64,000 bases of DNA from JAJFKB01 sp965230515 (GTDB lineage Bacteria > Pseudomonadota > Gammaproteobacteria > Pseudomonadales > IMCC2047). This document shows, piece after piece, positions 17,503-26,083 of this stretch; the first letter of the stretch is position 1, and each line of letters starts with the position of its first letter. Both the position numbers and the translations under genes were made by a program. The stretch lies in assembly GCA_965230515.1 (NCBI GenBank), contig OZ246007.1, positions 2,542,001 to 2,606,000 on the forward strand, written 5' to 3'. The notes under the pieces are model-generated. The model searched no databases. It was not told where the DNA came from and worked only from the letters and a program-made list of their open reading frames with translations.

Positions 17503-19425
17503 TTAGCCGGCTGGTTTAGCGACTGGTTTGAGCGTATTGCATTGGGTGTCAAGCCTGGCTTTAATCGAGGCAAGTATCCCTTCCGCAGATAAGTTACATT
17601 CTTTCAGCATTTCATCAGGTCGGCCATGCTCAACAAATCGGTCCGGAAGCCCCAAATTGAGGATCTGTTTGCTGAGTCCTTTGCTGGCAATCAACTCATT
17701 GACTGCGGACCCTGCACCACCTTGAGTAGTATTCTCCTCCAGAGTAACAATCAGCTCATAGCGGCCAGCAGCATCAATAATTAACTGTTCATCCAAAGGT
17801 TTGATAAAGCGCATGTTTACCAGCGTTGCATCAAGTTTTTCAGCCACTTCATTAGCGCAGTTCAGTAAACTGCCAAATGAGAGTATAGCGACATTTTTAC
17901 CCTCTCTTAGCACGTGCGCCTTGCCTAGCGGGAGCTCTTCCATGGTCTGTGAAACCGGAACGCCTGGCCCGGTTCCCCGAGGGTATCGTACTGCGGCCGG
18001 GCCTTTATACTGGAAACCGGTGTAAAGCATCTGCCGTGCTTCATTTTCATCGGCCGGAGCCATGATTACCATGTTGGGAATGCAGCGAAGAAAACTCAGA
18101 TCAAAGCTTCCGGCATGGGTGGGACCATCTTGGCCGACCAAACCCGCTCGATCAATTGCAAACAACACATCCAGGTTTTGAATGGCTACATCATGGATCA
18201 GCTGGTCATAAGCGCGCTGTAAAAAGGTGGAATAGATAGCTACGACCGGCTTAATGCCGTCGCAGGACAATCCTGCGGCAAGCGTTACTGCGTGCTGCTC
18301 TGCAATCGCCACATCATAGTAGCGATCAGGGTATTTTTGTGCGTATTCGGTTAACCCGGAACCTTCTTCCATAGCCGGAGTGATGGCGACCAGGCGATCA
18401 TCCTCAGCAGCCATGTCGCATATCCAGTTGCCAAACACGGTAGCGTACTTGGTGCCTTCAGTTTTTGCAGTGGCCAATTCCAGGGTAGGTTTTGGCTCCA
18501 GCTTATTGATTGCATGGTAGCCAACCGGATCTGCCTCGGCAGGTTTAAAGTCCTTGCCCTTTTGCGTCACAATGTGCAGAAACTGTGGCCCTTGCAGTTC
18601 CATCATCTTGCCAATCGTTTGAACCAGTATGTCCAGGTCATGTCCGTCTATTGGGCCGATATAATTGAAACCCATCTCTTCGAACAGCGTGCCGGGAGGG
18701 GCGACCATCCCTTTCATATGTTCTTCTGTGCGGCGAGCGATTTCCAAAGCACCGGGTAAATTGCTTAAGACCTTTTTGCCGCCTTCTCTGACGTTATGGT
18801 ACATCTTGCTGGTGAGTATTTTGGCCAGATAATTGGAAAGTCCCCCGACATTGCGTGATATCGACATATCGTTATCATTTAATATTACCAACATGTCGGC
18901 TTTGGTGTGCGCCGCATGATTGAGGGCTTCAAAAGCCATGCCAGCGGTGAGCGCACCGTCTCCGATTACCGCGACTGTTTTGCGCTTGATGCCAAACTGA
19001 CGTGCCGCCAAAGCCATTCCCAGCGCCGCGCTGATGGAGGTGCTGGAGTGGCCGACACCAAAGTTATCGTAAGGGCTTTCCTCTCTTTTCGGGAATGCCG
19101 TCAGACCATCTTTCTGACGCATGCTGGTCATCTGTTCGCGCCTGCCGGTCAGAATTTTATGTGGGTAGGCCTGGTGGCCCACATCCCAGACCAATCTGTC
19201 TTCAGGGGTGTCGTAAAGATAATGCAATGCAATGGTCAATTCCACAACACCGAGCCCTGCGCCAAAATGCCCACCGGACTGACCTACACAATAAAGCAGG
19301 TACTCCCTGAGCTCCTGTGCGAGTTGAGGAAGTTGTTGCACAGTGAGTTGCTTGAGATCGGAGGGTACATCCAAACTATCGAGTAACGGTGTGCTGGGAA
19401 CAGTTCTGGGAATCTGGTCAAACAT
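17503..19425 (-). CDS. dxs: 1-deoxy-D-xylulose-5-phosphate synthase
   Basis: Thiamine-diphosphate enzyme that condenses pyruvate and glyceraldehyde 3-phosphate, the entry step of the MEP isoprenoid pathway. Transketolase-like domains in order: the ThDP site with GHSSTSISAALGMA and VIGDGALTAGMAFEALN (Mg/ThDP), the pyrimidine-binding domain with DVAIAEQHAVTLAAGL, and the C-terminal domain with LEENTTQGGAGSAV. It has 640 residues, about 20 more than E. coli. Its downstream isoprenoid partner ispA is 617 bases upstream, separated by a small membrane ORF. Confidence 0.97.
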   Translation of the reverse strand: MFDQIPRTVPSTPLLDSLDVPSDLKQLTVQQLPQLAQELREYLLYCVGQSGGHFGAGLGVVELTIALHYLYDTPEDRLVWDVGHQAYPHKILTGRREQMTSMRQKDGLTAFPKREESPYDNFGVGHSSTSISAALGMALAARQFGIKRKTVAVIGDGALTAGMAFEALNHAAHTKADMLVILNDNDMSISRNVGGLSNYLAKILTSKMYHNVREGGKKVLSNLPGALEIARRTEEHMKGMVAPPGTLFEEMGFNYIGPIDGHDLDILVQTIGKMMELQGPQFLHIVTQKGKDFKPAEADPVGYHAINKLEPKPTLELATAKTEGTKYATVFGNWICDMAAEDDRLVAITPAMEEGSGLTEYAQKYPDRYYDVAIAEQHAVTLAAGLSCDGIKPVVAIYSTFLQRAYDQLIHDVAIQNLDVLFAIDRAGLVGQDGPTHAGSFDLSFLRCIPNMVIMAPADENEARQMLYTGFQYKGPAAVRYPRGTGPGVPVSQTMEELPLGKAHVLREGKNVAILSFGSLLNCANEVAEKLDATLVNMRFIKPLDEQLIIDAAGRYELIVTLEENTTQGGAGSAVNELIASKGLSKQILNLGLPDRFVEHGRPDEMLKECNLSAEGILASIKARLDTQCNTLKPVAKPAG

Positions 19426-19462
19426 GCATAAAAATCAATCAAATTTCGAAAACAAGCACTCT

Positions 19463-19468
19463 ATTCTA
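19463..19468 (-). promoter_or_regulatory. Possible -10 box for dxs; remaining spacer featureless
   Basis: TAGAAT on the minus strand, 38 bases before the dxs ATG. No convincing -35 is seen. The rest of the 294-base stretch between dxs and the small ORF ending at 19720 shows no recognisable gene or repeat. Confidence 0.3.
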
Positions 19469-19719
19469 CACTAACTTGGCATACCCTGTTGATAGTTATT
19501 TTAACTGGGCAAAGTCGCTGATCATAAACAGAGGTGAATGGCTGATGGGGTGTTGTCCAAGTTCGGTGAGCGGTGTATGGGGGGCTGATGGCAGGAGTGT
19601 GGTAATCATAAATCAAAGATCTGACTTCGTAGCCATGTTAGTGGGTGTCCATTATCAGGTTGTTATGACTCATTGCTTTGTGTGTAAATGTAATACGCGA
19701 ATAATGGTAATGCCCACTA

Positions 19720-19998
19720 TTATGCAAAGAGGCCTAGTGTTGCCCAAAGGAGTTTGCGAGAGGCGGAGCTAACATAAAGCCAATACGCAATGACGAAGTT
19801 GACGAGCAGAGCCAGGAAGCTACTAACAAACTGCTGATATTTTAATGCTGATGAGAAGTCGTGGATTTCCATGTCACCGCTTATTGCGGCATCACTAGTA
19901 TTCAGAAAGAAAAAATATGCTCCCTTGCTTCCGAGAAACTGGAGTATTAAAGCCACGACAAGCAGCATTACCAGTGTTTCGATTTTCTTGGCATCCAT
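19720..19998 (-). CDS. Small two-helix membrane protein, function unknown
   Basis: I do not recognise this family. The 92-residue product begins with a charged MDAKKIE, then one hydrophobic helix (about 8-32, ending near a Gly/Phe-rich GAYFFFLN) and a second (about 58-78, FLALLVNFVIAYWLYV), with a basic tail. The AGGTGG upstream sits somewhat far from the ATG. It lies in the same direction as ispA (upstream) and dxs (downstream). The membrane-like pattern favours a real gene, but it could be a chance frame. Confidence 0.5.
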   Translation of the reverse strand: MDAKKIETLVMLLVVALILQFLGSKGAYFFFLNTSDAAISGDMEIHDFSSALKYQQFVSSFLALLVNFVIAYWLYVSSASRKLLWATLGLFA

Positions 19999-20041
19999 AA
20001 CCAGCTAGCCACCTAACCCTAGAGCGCAGCGCGAACAGCCA

Positions 20042-20932
20042 TCAATGGTTGCGCTCGATAATATAAGTGGCAAGCTCCCTGAGCGTGTCAGCCCGGTGGT
20101 CAAACAGATCCAGTGCGGCAATCGCCTTCTGATGCTGCCGCTGGGCTTCCTCTTTGGCTTTTTCAAGCCCCAGTAGCGAGGTGTAGGTGGGTTTGTCCAG
20201 GTCCAGATCGGCACCCTGTTTTTTACCCAGTGTCTGGGTGTCACCTTCAACATCCAGAATGTCATCCTTGATCTGAAATGCCAGGCCGATGCTGATGGCA
20301 AAGGTGGATAATGCATCAAGTTGCTGCTGTGTGGAGCGGTTGGTTGCCAGTGCGCCGAGTGTGACGCAGGCGTTGATCAGGGCGCCGGTTTTGCAGGTAT
20401 GCATCTGCTTGAGCTCCGACAGGCTCAAAGAGCGTCCGACACTAGCCAGATCGATGGCCTGTCCGCCCACCATTCCCAGACTACCGCTGCATTTACTTAA
20501 AAATGCGATCATTTTGAGTTTGTTTTCGTTGCTGGTGCCGCTGCGCGGGCTGTTGGCGATCACTTCAAAGGCCTGTGCCTGCAGTGCGTCGCCGGCAAGG
20601 ATCGCTGTCGCTTCGTCGTAGACGATATGGCAGGTGGGTTTGCCGCGGCGCAGATCATCGTCGTCCATTGCGGGTAAATCATCGTGGATAAGCGAGTAGC
20701 AGTGGGTCATTTCAATTGCGCAGGCGGCATCATCGCCCTCTGCCATCTCGCTGCCAAGTGCTTCTATCGTCGCGTAGACCAGCGCCGGACGCAGCCTTTT
20801 GCCACCGTTCAAGACGCCGTAGTGCATCGCTTCGTAGAGCCTTTTTGCAACACCCTCGCATCTGGGCAGTCTGTCCTGAAGTGCCAGGTTTACACGTTCC
20901 TGGCATGCTTGTATGAAAGGTTTAACCGACAT
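20042..20932 (-). CDS. ispA: Farnesyl diphosphate synthase (geranyltranstransferase)
   Basis: Chain-elongating prenyltransferase that adds two isopentenyl units to dimethylallyl diphosphate to give C15 farnesyl diphosphate. First aspartate-rich motif in LIHDDLPAMDDDDLRRGKPT; second in FQIKDDILDVEGD; the GGKRLRPALVY motif binds IPP. It has 296 residues (E. coli 299). Neighbours xseB (upstream) and dxs (downstream) match the conserved xseB-ispA-dxs order. Confidence 0.96.
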   Translation of the reverse strand: MSVKPFIQACQERVNLALQDRLPRCEGVAKRLYEAMHYGVLNGGKRLRPALVYATIEALGSEMAEGDDAACAIEMTHCYSLIHDDLPAMDDDDLRRGKPTCHIVYDEATAILAGDALQAQAFEVIANSPRSGTSNENKLKMIAFLSKCSGSLGMVGGQAIDLASVGRSLSLSELKQMHTCKTGALINACVTLGALATNRSTQQQLDALSTFAISIGLAFQIKDDILDVEGDTQTLGKKQGADLDLDKPTYTSLLGLEKAKEEAQRQHQKAIAALDLFDHRADTLRELATYIIERNH

Positions 20933-21044
20933 GAATTTTAACGACTCTTGGTAATTATGGTTACTATCCTGTTATCTGGTGCTCAGGTTGAAAATCGCAT
21001 TAATCAAAATAGCTCCACTTTAATCAATGGCAATTCCTAACAGG

Positions 21045-21284
21045 TTATTCATCCTTTTCTTCGTAGCTTTCCAGCTCGCAGCCATCATTTTTTTGCGTTA
21101 ACAGCTGTACTTTTTGCTCGGCTTTAACAAGCATTGTCTGGCATTCTCGGGTCAGTTTAATGCCCTTTTCAAAAGCGGCCAGCGAATCTTCCAGCGATAG
21201 TTTTCCGCTTTCCATCTGTTCGACCAACTGTTCCAGTTCGCTGATCGACTTCTCAAAATCATAACCCTGCTTTTTTTTTGGCAT
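21045..21284 (-). CDS. xseB: Exodeoxyribonuclease VII small subunit
   Basis: Helical small subunit that binds XseA to form the single-strand-specific exonuclease VII. The sequence has the family pattern YDFEKSISELEQLVEQMESG and LEDSLAAFEKGIKL, followed by an acidic tail. The start is set at MPKKKQGYDFE (ATG 21284) because AAGGA sits 8 bases upstream; a start at 21317 would add eleven non-conserved residues. This gives 79 residues against 80 in E. coli. Confidence 0.93.
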   Translation of the reverse strand: MPKKKQGYDFEKSISELEQLVEQMESGKLSLEDSLAAFEKGIKLTRECQTMLVKAEQKVQLLTQKNDGCELESYEEKDE

Positions 21285-21442
21285 AAGCGGTTTCCTTAAA
21301 TCCAGGATAGGCTGCATTGTTAACCAACTTGTGCCAAAGAATCAATGGTTGGAAATGATCTGGGTCCTGATTCCGGTGAAAGAGAGAGATGATTTCAGTT
21401 GAAATATGCGGATAAGCTCAATTAAGATGCGTCGAGTTACTT

Positions 21443-21467
21443 CAGCTCAATAGATTTTGACCGATAT
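21443..21467 (+). promoter_or_regulatory. Candidate FliA (sigma-28) promoter of pomAB
   Basis: In the divergent xseB/pomA spacer, TCAGC (21442-21446) and ACCGATAT (21460-21467) resemble the flagellar sigma-28 elements TAAAG/TCAAG and GCCGATAA, with 13 instead of about 14 bases between the cores. The position, about 70 bases before pomA, is sensible. The -35 match is imperfect. Confidence 0.3.
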
Positions 21468-21537
21468 AAAGAAAAACACCTGAAGACAGTGTCACTGTGG
21501 CTGGCTGCAGTGAACCAAACATTAGTGGGAGTAAAGT

Positions 21538-22296
21538 GTGGATTTAGCAACCTTAATAGGGCTACTGGGAGCATTTGGCATCGTGATCATGGCGATGGTG
21601 CTGGGTGGTTCTGTGATTATATTTGTCAATGTCCCCTCGTTGCTGATTGTTCTCGTCGGAACGTTAATGGTCGTTTTGATGAAATTTACCATGGGCCAGT
21701 TTCTAGGGGCGGTTAAAGTAGCAGCTAAAGCCTTTATCTTTAAACTGGATAAAATTGATGAGCTAATTCCCAAAGTGGTAGAAATGGCGGATGTTGCACG
21801 CAAAGGGGGTTTGCTAGCGCTTGAAGGTCAGGAAATCAGCAATGAGTTTTTACAGGAAGGGGTAAAAATGCTGGTAGACGGACATGATGGCGATATCGTG
21901 AAAGATGTCTTAACCAAAGAGATGAAACAGACTGAAGATCGTCACGGATGGGGAGCCAAGGTTTTTAAAGCGATGGGAGATGTGGCTCCTGCCATGGGAA
22001 TGATTGGTACGCTGATCGGGTTGGTGGCGATGCTATCCAGCATGGATGACCCCAAAGCAATTGGTCCAGCGATGGCTGTTGCGCTATTAACGACGCTGTA
22101 TGGCGCGATGCTGGCTAATATGGTTGCACTCCCGATAGCGGATAAGCTGGATTTGAGAAAAACAGAGGAGGGGCGACTCAAGGCCATGTGTATTGATGCA
22201 TTGATGGGAATTCAGGCGGGACAGAATCCGCGCGTGATCGAGTCGATGTTAAAAACCTATCTGGCACCGGCGCAACGCGCGACCAAAGATAAGTGA
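21538..22296 (+). CDS. pomA: Flagellar stator protein PomA (MotA family)
   Basis: Inner-membrane subunit of the sodium-type flagellar stator that transmits ion flow to the rotor. Four hydrophobic helices: two N-terminal (about 2-20, 28-48) and two near 147-205 (MGMIGTLIGLVAML and a following helix). The cytoplasmic loop carries the conserved charged residues that meet FliG (DRHGWGAKVFKAMGD region). The start is GTG with GGGAG 5 bases upstream; 252 residues, like Vibrio PomA. It lies beside xseB-ispA-dxs, as in Vibrio. Confidence 0.94.
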   Translation: MDLATLIGLLGAFGIVIMAMVLGGSVIIFVNVPSLLIVLVGTLMVVLMKFTMGQFLGAVKVAAKAFIFKLDKIDELIPKVVEMADVARKGGLLALEGQEISNEFLQEGVKMLVDGHDGDIVKDVLTKEMKQTEDRHGWGAKVFKAMGDVAPAMGMIGTLIGLVAMLSSMDDPKAIGPAMAVALLTTLYGAMLANMVALPIADKLDLRKTEEGRLKAMCIDALMGIQAGQNPRVIESMLKTYLAPAQRATKDK

Positions 22297-22324
22297 TAAC
22301 TGGTCGGTAGAGGCGGAATCAATT

Positions 22325-23329
22325 ATGTCGGAAGTGATAGAAGAATGTCCTGAATGTCCTGCGGGAATTCCCGCGTGGATGGCGACATTTGCCGATCTCA
22401 TGTCGCTGCTGATGTGCTTTTTTGTACTGCTGCTAGCCTTTTCAGAGATGGATGTGCTTAAGTACAAGCAATTGGCCGGTTCCATGCGAGATGCGTTTGG
22501 CGTGCAAAATCAGATCAACGTCAAGGATATTCCCAAGGGCACCAGCGTGATTGCCCAGGAGTTCAGTCCGGGCAGACCGGAGCCAACCCCGATTAATGAA
22601 GTACGCCAATCCACAACCGATATTTCAAAAAACACGCTGGATATCAATGTCGATGATTCCGGAACACAAAAGAAAAGTGAGGAAGATAGCAATGAACGGC
22701 CACAGGGTATTTCTGTGGATGAGGAGTTGGCTAAACAGATCATCCTGGAGAAATTGCAGAACCTGGTAAAGGCAACCCAGGAAGATGCTAAAGCACTGGC
22801 TTTCTCGTTGAAAAAGGAGATAAGCACAGGCAAGGTGGATGTTGAAACGCGTGGAAGGCGTATTATCATTCGAGTGCGGGAGCAGGGTTCTTTCCCCTCA
22901 GGGTCAGCCAAGTTAAAGCGACGTTTTATTCCGGTAATGGCGTCAGTCAGGGATGTGCTCAAGGGTGTTCCCGGGAAAATATCGGTCGAAGGCCATACCG
23001 ATAGTGTTCCCATTACCACATCGGTATTCAGATCTAACTGGGACCTGTCTTCAGCTCGGGCTCTATCGGTTGCGCATGAGTTGTTTCGTGGTAGTACACT
23101 GGATAATAATCGTTTCATGGTGACCGGATTTGCGAACACTAAGCCCATTGCTGCTAACGATACCGCTGAAAACCGCGCCCGTAACAGAAGAGTTGAAATT
23201 GTCATTCATCAGGGGGTCGACCAGGAAACCAGTGAAGAGCTGAAGAAACTGCAACAGATTGACCCCGGGTTAGTTCGGGACTTAAACCTGGATACACCAT
23301 TTGTCCTGGCACCGGACGAAGTCTTTTAA
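22325..23329 (+). CDS. pomB: Flagellar stator protein PomB (MotB family)
   Basis: Peptidoglycan-anchoring stator subunit. The single N-terminal helix GIPAWMATFADLMSLLMCFF places the ion-binding aspartate at residue 24, exactly as in Vibrio PomB, and the local sequence is of the sodium type rather than the E. coli proton type. A periplasmic linker (45-180) leads to an OmpA-like domain with GHTDSVPI, NWDLSSARAL and NRARNRRVEI. It has 334 residues. It follows pomA by 28 bases. Confidence 0.95.
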   Translation: MSEVIEECPECPAGIPAWMATFADLMSLLMCFFVLLLAFSEMDVLKYKQLAGSMRDAFGVQNQINVKDIPKGTSVIAQEFSPGRPEPTPINEVRQSTTDISKNTLDINVDDSGTQKKSEEDSNERPQGISVDEELAKQIILEKLQNLVKATQEDAKALAFSLKKEISTGKVDVETRGRRIIIRVREQGSFPSGSAKLKRRFIPVMASVRDVLKGVPGKISVEGHTDSVPITTSVFRSNWDLSSARALSVAHELFRGSTLDNNRFMVTGFANTKPIAANDTAENRARNRRVEIVIHQGVDQETSEELKKLQQIDPGLVRDLNLDTPFVLAPDEVF

Positions 23330-23359
23330 ACAAGGCGCACGCATTGAGGCACACCGCAA

Positions 23360-23926
23360 ATGGATAGAACGGACAGAAGGCGTTATTTTCGTATAAACGA
23401 TATTGTTGGATTGAGCTACAGGCTGGTTGAGCCGGGTGAGCTGGATGTACAAGATGAGGCAGAGAATGTCCAAATCGCCGCTGCGGAAATCTTGCGTTCA
23501 ATTGACCGGGAGCTGACTAATGCTTTGAATGCTATGTGGCAATCCAATCCAACGGCAGCCAATGCGATTGGCTTATTAAATAAAAAAATGGATGTGTTAG
23601 CTGCAGAGATGGATCTGGATTATGCACAGATTAAAGGGTTGGAGATGAAGACCCAGCACGTCAGTATCAGTGCCTGCGGTATCGCCTTTGAGTGCAAAGA
23701 TAGCTTCAATGTGGGGCAATCGCTCCAATTGGATATCCTGTTAAAGCCCGCTAATACCCATGTGAAAACGATGGGTAGGGTTTTGGATTGCACCAGAACC
23801 GAAGAAGGGCATTTTTTCTTGCGGGTAGACTTTGATAGCATCGACTCGAGCGTTCAGGAGCAGTTGATTCAGCACATCGTGCGTCGTCAGTCGAGTCAAT
23901 TGGGCAGCGCGCGCCAGAGCGAATAA
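23360..23926 (+). CDS. PilZ-domain protein downstream of the stator genes
   Basis: Likely c-di-GMP-responsive protein tied to motility. The N-terminus carries RRYFR (Arg7 and Arg11 as RxxxR), the first half of the c-di-GMP site. A mostly helical insert (about 30-95) separates it from the second motif, SISACG (102-107), where the usual D/N of D/NxSxxG is Ser, and the C-terminal beta segment ends FFLRVDFDSID. It lies 30 bases after pomB in the same direction, so a brake-like or positioning role for the stator is an inference. Affinity for c-di-GMP may be reduced by the changed residue. Confidence 0.75.
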   Translation: MDRTDRRRYFRINDIVGLSYRLVEPGELDVQDEAENVQIAAAEILRSIDRELTNALNAMWQSNPTAANAIGLLNKKMDVLAAEMDLDYAQIKGLEMKTQHVSISACGIAFECKDSFNVGQSLQLDILLKPANTHVKTMGRVLDCTRTEEGHFFLRVDFDSIDSSVQEQLIQHIVRRQSSQLGSARQSE

Positions 23927-24081
23927 CCTGAAAGAGTACCGAAGCAGATTTTATTCAGTATTAAGTTATGCATAGCTGGCTATTGCAATGCACTATGCCA
24001 GTCTCTATTATCCGCACATCAAAAAACGTTAGGGTAACCGGTGGGTGTTGAGCGTCAGTCGCCCGCTAAACCGATCTTTCT

Positions 24082-25932
24082 ATGAGCAATCCAGCTGCAC
24101 CTGAAAACGAGCTTTCCGGATGGAAGGCCTATAAAAGGCTGCTACGCTATGTCGGGCACTATTGGCTGGCATTCCTCATCAGTATCATCGGGTTTGGCAT
24201 CTTTGCTGCGACACAGGCTGCCTATGCGGGGCTGATGGAGTTTGTCCCCTTTGCCCTTGAGCCAGGCCGGAATCAGGCGCCCAGTATCTGGTTCATACCG
24301 GACTATGTTATGCAGGGCATGCAGGGACCGGAAGATGCTCGGTTTCTACTACCTGCCATTGTGATGATTATTACCTTGATACGTGGCATCGGCTCGTATC
24401 TTGGCGGTTATTATCTGGTCATGGTGGCGCGTAGTGTTATTAATCGTCTTCGTATTGATCTGTTCGATCATCTGCTCACGTTACCGGGAAGCTTTTTTAA
24501 CAATAATTCCTCCGGCCATTTGATTTCGACACTCACTTTCAATGTTGAGCAGGTCTCCGGTGCCGCAACCGGCGCACTAAAAGTGATTGTGCGGGAAGGC
24601 CTGACGGTGATTGGGCTGCTGGCCTATATATTCTGGTTGAACTGGAAGTTGTCGCTGATATTTCTTTTGTTGGGTCCCTTAATTGGTCTCGTTGTTGGTT
24701 TTGCATCTAAGCTGTTTCGCAAGTATAGCCGTCGCATTCAGGATTCTATGGGTGGGGTGACCCATGTTGCATCGGAGGCGATCAAAGGTTTCCAGGTTGT
24801 CAGGGCGTTTGGCGGTTTAAAATATGAAAAAGGGCGCTTTAAGAGTGCCAGTGAGAATAATCGTAAACAAAGTCTGAAGTTGTCACGGGTGAATGAGATC
24901 AGCACACCGGTTATTCAAATGCTGATGTTCTCCGCTATTGCCCTGTTATTCTGGTTTGGACTTAGCCCTGAGTTTAGGGGTGAAATGGATTTGGGTGAAT
25001 TCCTGGCCTATATCACCGCCGCCAGTCTGGTGGCCAAGCCGCTGCGCCAATTAACTTCAGTTAACGAAAAAATCCAGAAAGGGATCGCTGCCTCGCAGAG
25101 TATTTTTTCCATTATGGATCAGCATCAGGAGTCTGATAGCGGCAGCAAGGCGCTCGAGAATGTAGAGGGGCGTATTGAGTTCCGGAATCTGAATTTTTCG
25201 TATGACCCTGAGCAAGAGCCGGTTTTAAATAATATAAATCTAACTGTGGAGCCAGGACAGACGGTAGCGTTTGTCGGGCGGTCAGGAAGCGGAAAGTCGA
25301 CGCTGGTTAACCTGTTGCCGCGTTTTAATGAGGCTGAGCATGGGCAGGTTTTGCTGGATGGTTTGCCGATCACAGATTATCGGCTAACCGATCTACGAAA
25401 ACAGATTGCTTTGGTTAATCAGCATATCGTGCTGTTTCAGGATACCGTTGCCCGTAATATTGCCTATGGTGATCTGGCGGAGAAAAGTATCCAGGAAGTG
25501 GTCGATGCAGCCAGGGCGGCGCACGCGAAGGAATTTATCGATGAACTGCCTGAGGGAATGGATACCCAGATTGGCGAAGATGGAGTTATGTTGTCTGGAG
25601 GCCAGAGACAGCGTCTGGCGCTGGCGCGAGCTATTCTTAAGGATGCTCCGATTCTGATTCTGGATGAAGCCACATCTGCGCTTGATTCCGAGTCGGAACG
25701 TTATATACAGGAAGCGCTAAACACACTGGTCAAGGGGCGAACCACCCTGGTAATTGCGCACCGTCTGTCGACCATCGAAAGCGCCGACCGAATTGTTGTG
25801 ATGGAGAAGGGGCAGGTCGTTGAGACGGGTACCCATGAGCAACTATTGGCGAAGCAGGGTGCTTATGCGCAGTTGCATAGCATACAGTTTAGCGAAGCTG
25901 GCAGCAGCTCGGCAGTTAACAAAAACGGCTAA
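24082..25932 (+). CDS. msbA: Lipid A flippase MsbA (ABC transporter)
   Basis: Inner-membrane half-transporter that flips core lipid A across the membrane using ATP. Six-helix exporter domain (about 15-335), then a nucleotide-binding domain with Walker A GRSGSGKST, Q-loop region ALVNQHIVLF, signature LSGGQRQRLALARAI, Walker B LILDEATSALD and the H-loop in VIAHRLST. It has 616 residues, about 30 longer than E. coli. Following genes hldE and waaA also belong to lipopolysaccharide synthesis. Confidence 0.93.
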   Translation: MSNPAAPENELSGWKAYKRLLRYVGHYWLAFLISIIGFGIFAATQAAYAGLMEFVPFALEPGRNQAPSIWFIPDYVMQGMQGPEDARFLLPAIVMIITLIRGIGSYLGGYYLVMVARSVINRLRIDLFDHLLTLPGSFFNNNSSGHLISTLTFNVEQVSGAATGALKVIVREGLTVIGLLAYIFWLNWKLSLIFLLLGPLIGLVVGFASKLFRKYSRRIQDSMGGVTHVASEAIKGFQVVRAFGGLKYEKGRFKSASENNRKQSLKLSRVNEISTPVIQMLMFSAIALLFWFGLSPEFRGEMDLGEFLAYITAASLVAKPLRQLTSVNEKIQKGIAASQSIFSIMDQHQESDSGSKALENVEGRIEFRNLNFSYDPEQEPVLNNINLTVEPGQTVAFVGRSGSGKSTLVNLLPRFNEAEHGQVLLDGLPITDYRLTDLRKQIALVNQHIVLFQDTVARNIAYGDLAEKSIQEVVDAARAAHAKEFIDELPEGMDTQIGEDGVMLSGGQRQRLALARAILKDAPILILDEATSALDSESERYIQEALNTLVKGRTTLVIAHRLSTIESADRIVVMEKGQVVETGTHEQLLAKQGAYAQLHSIQFSEAGSSSAVNKNG

Positions 25933-26040
25933 ACCATCCCCGCGAAGGATAAAAAATCGCATTGCCCGCTGATTCAACGGGTATAGATTAAAGCGTGAAA
26001 ACACCGGCTTACTCAGGTTTAGGGCTGTCTAATGCTTTGC

Positions 26041-26046
26041 TATACT
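26041..26046 (+). promoter_or_regulatory. Possible -10 box before hldE
   Basis: TATACT, 38 bases before the hldE ATG in the 151-base msbA-hldE spacer. No clear -35 is seen; a short inverted repeat (CCCG/CGGG) lies further upstream. Confidence 0.3.
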
Positions 26047-26083
26047 CCAGTTAAAAATTAACCCTGTTCCGGATACCTTTTTT

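Noticed and set aside
19389..19772. Plus-strand 127-codon frame in the dxs upstream region
   Set aside because: No ribosome site, overlaps the dxs start and the small minus-strand ORF, and has no recognisable domain.
22510..23205. 231-codon antisense frame within pomB
   Set aside because: Ser/Thr/Arg-rich shadow of a well-supported gene.
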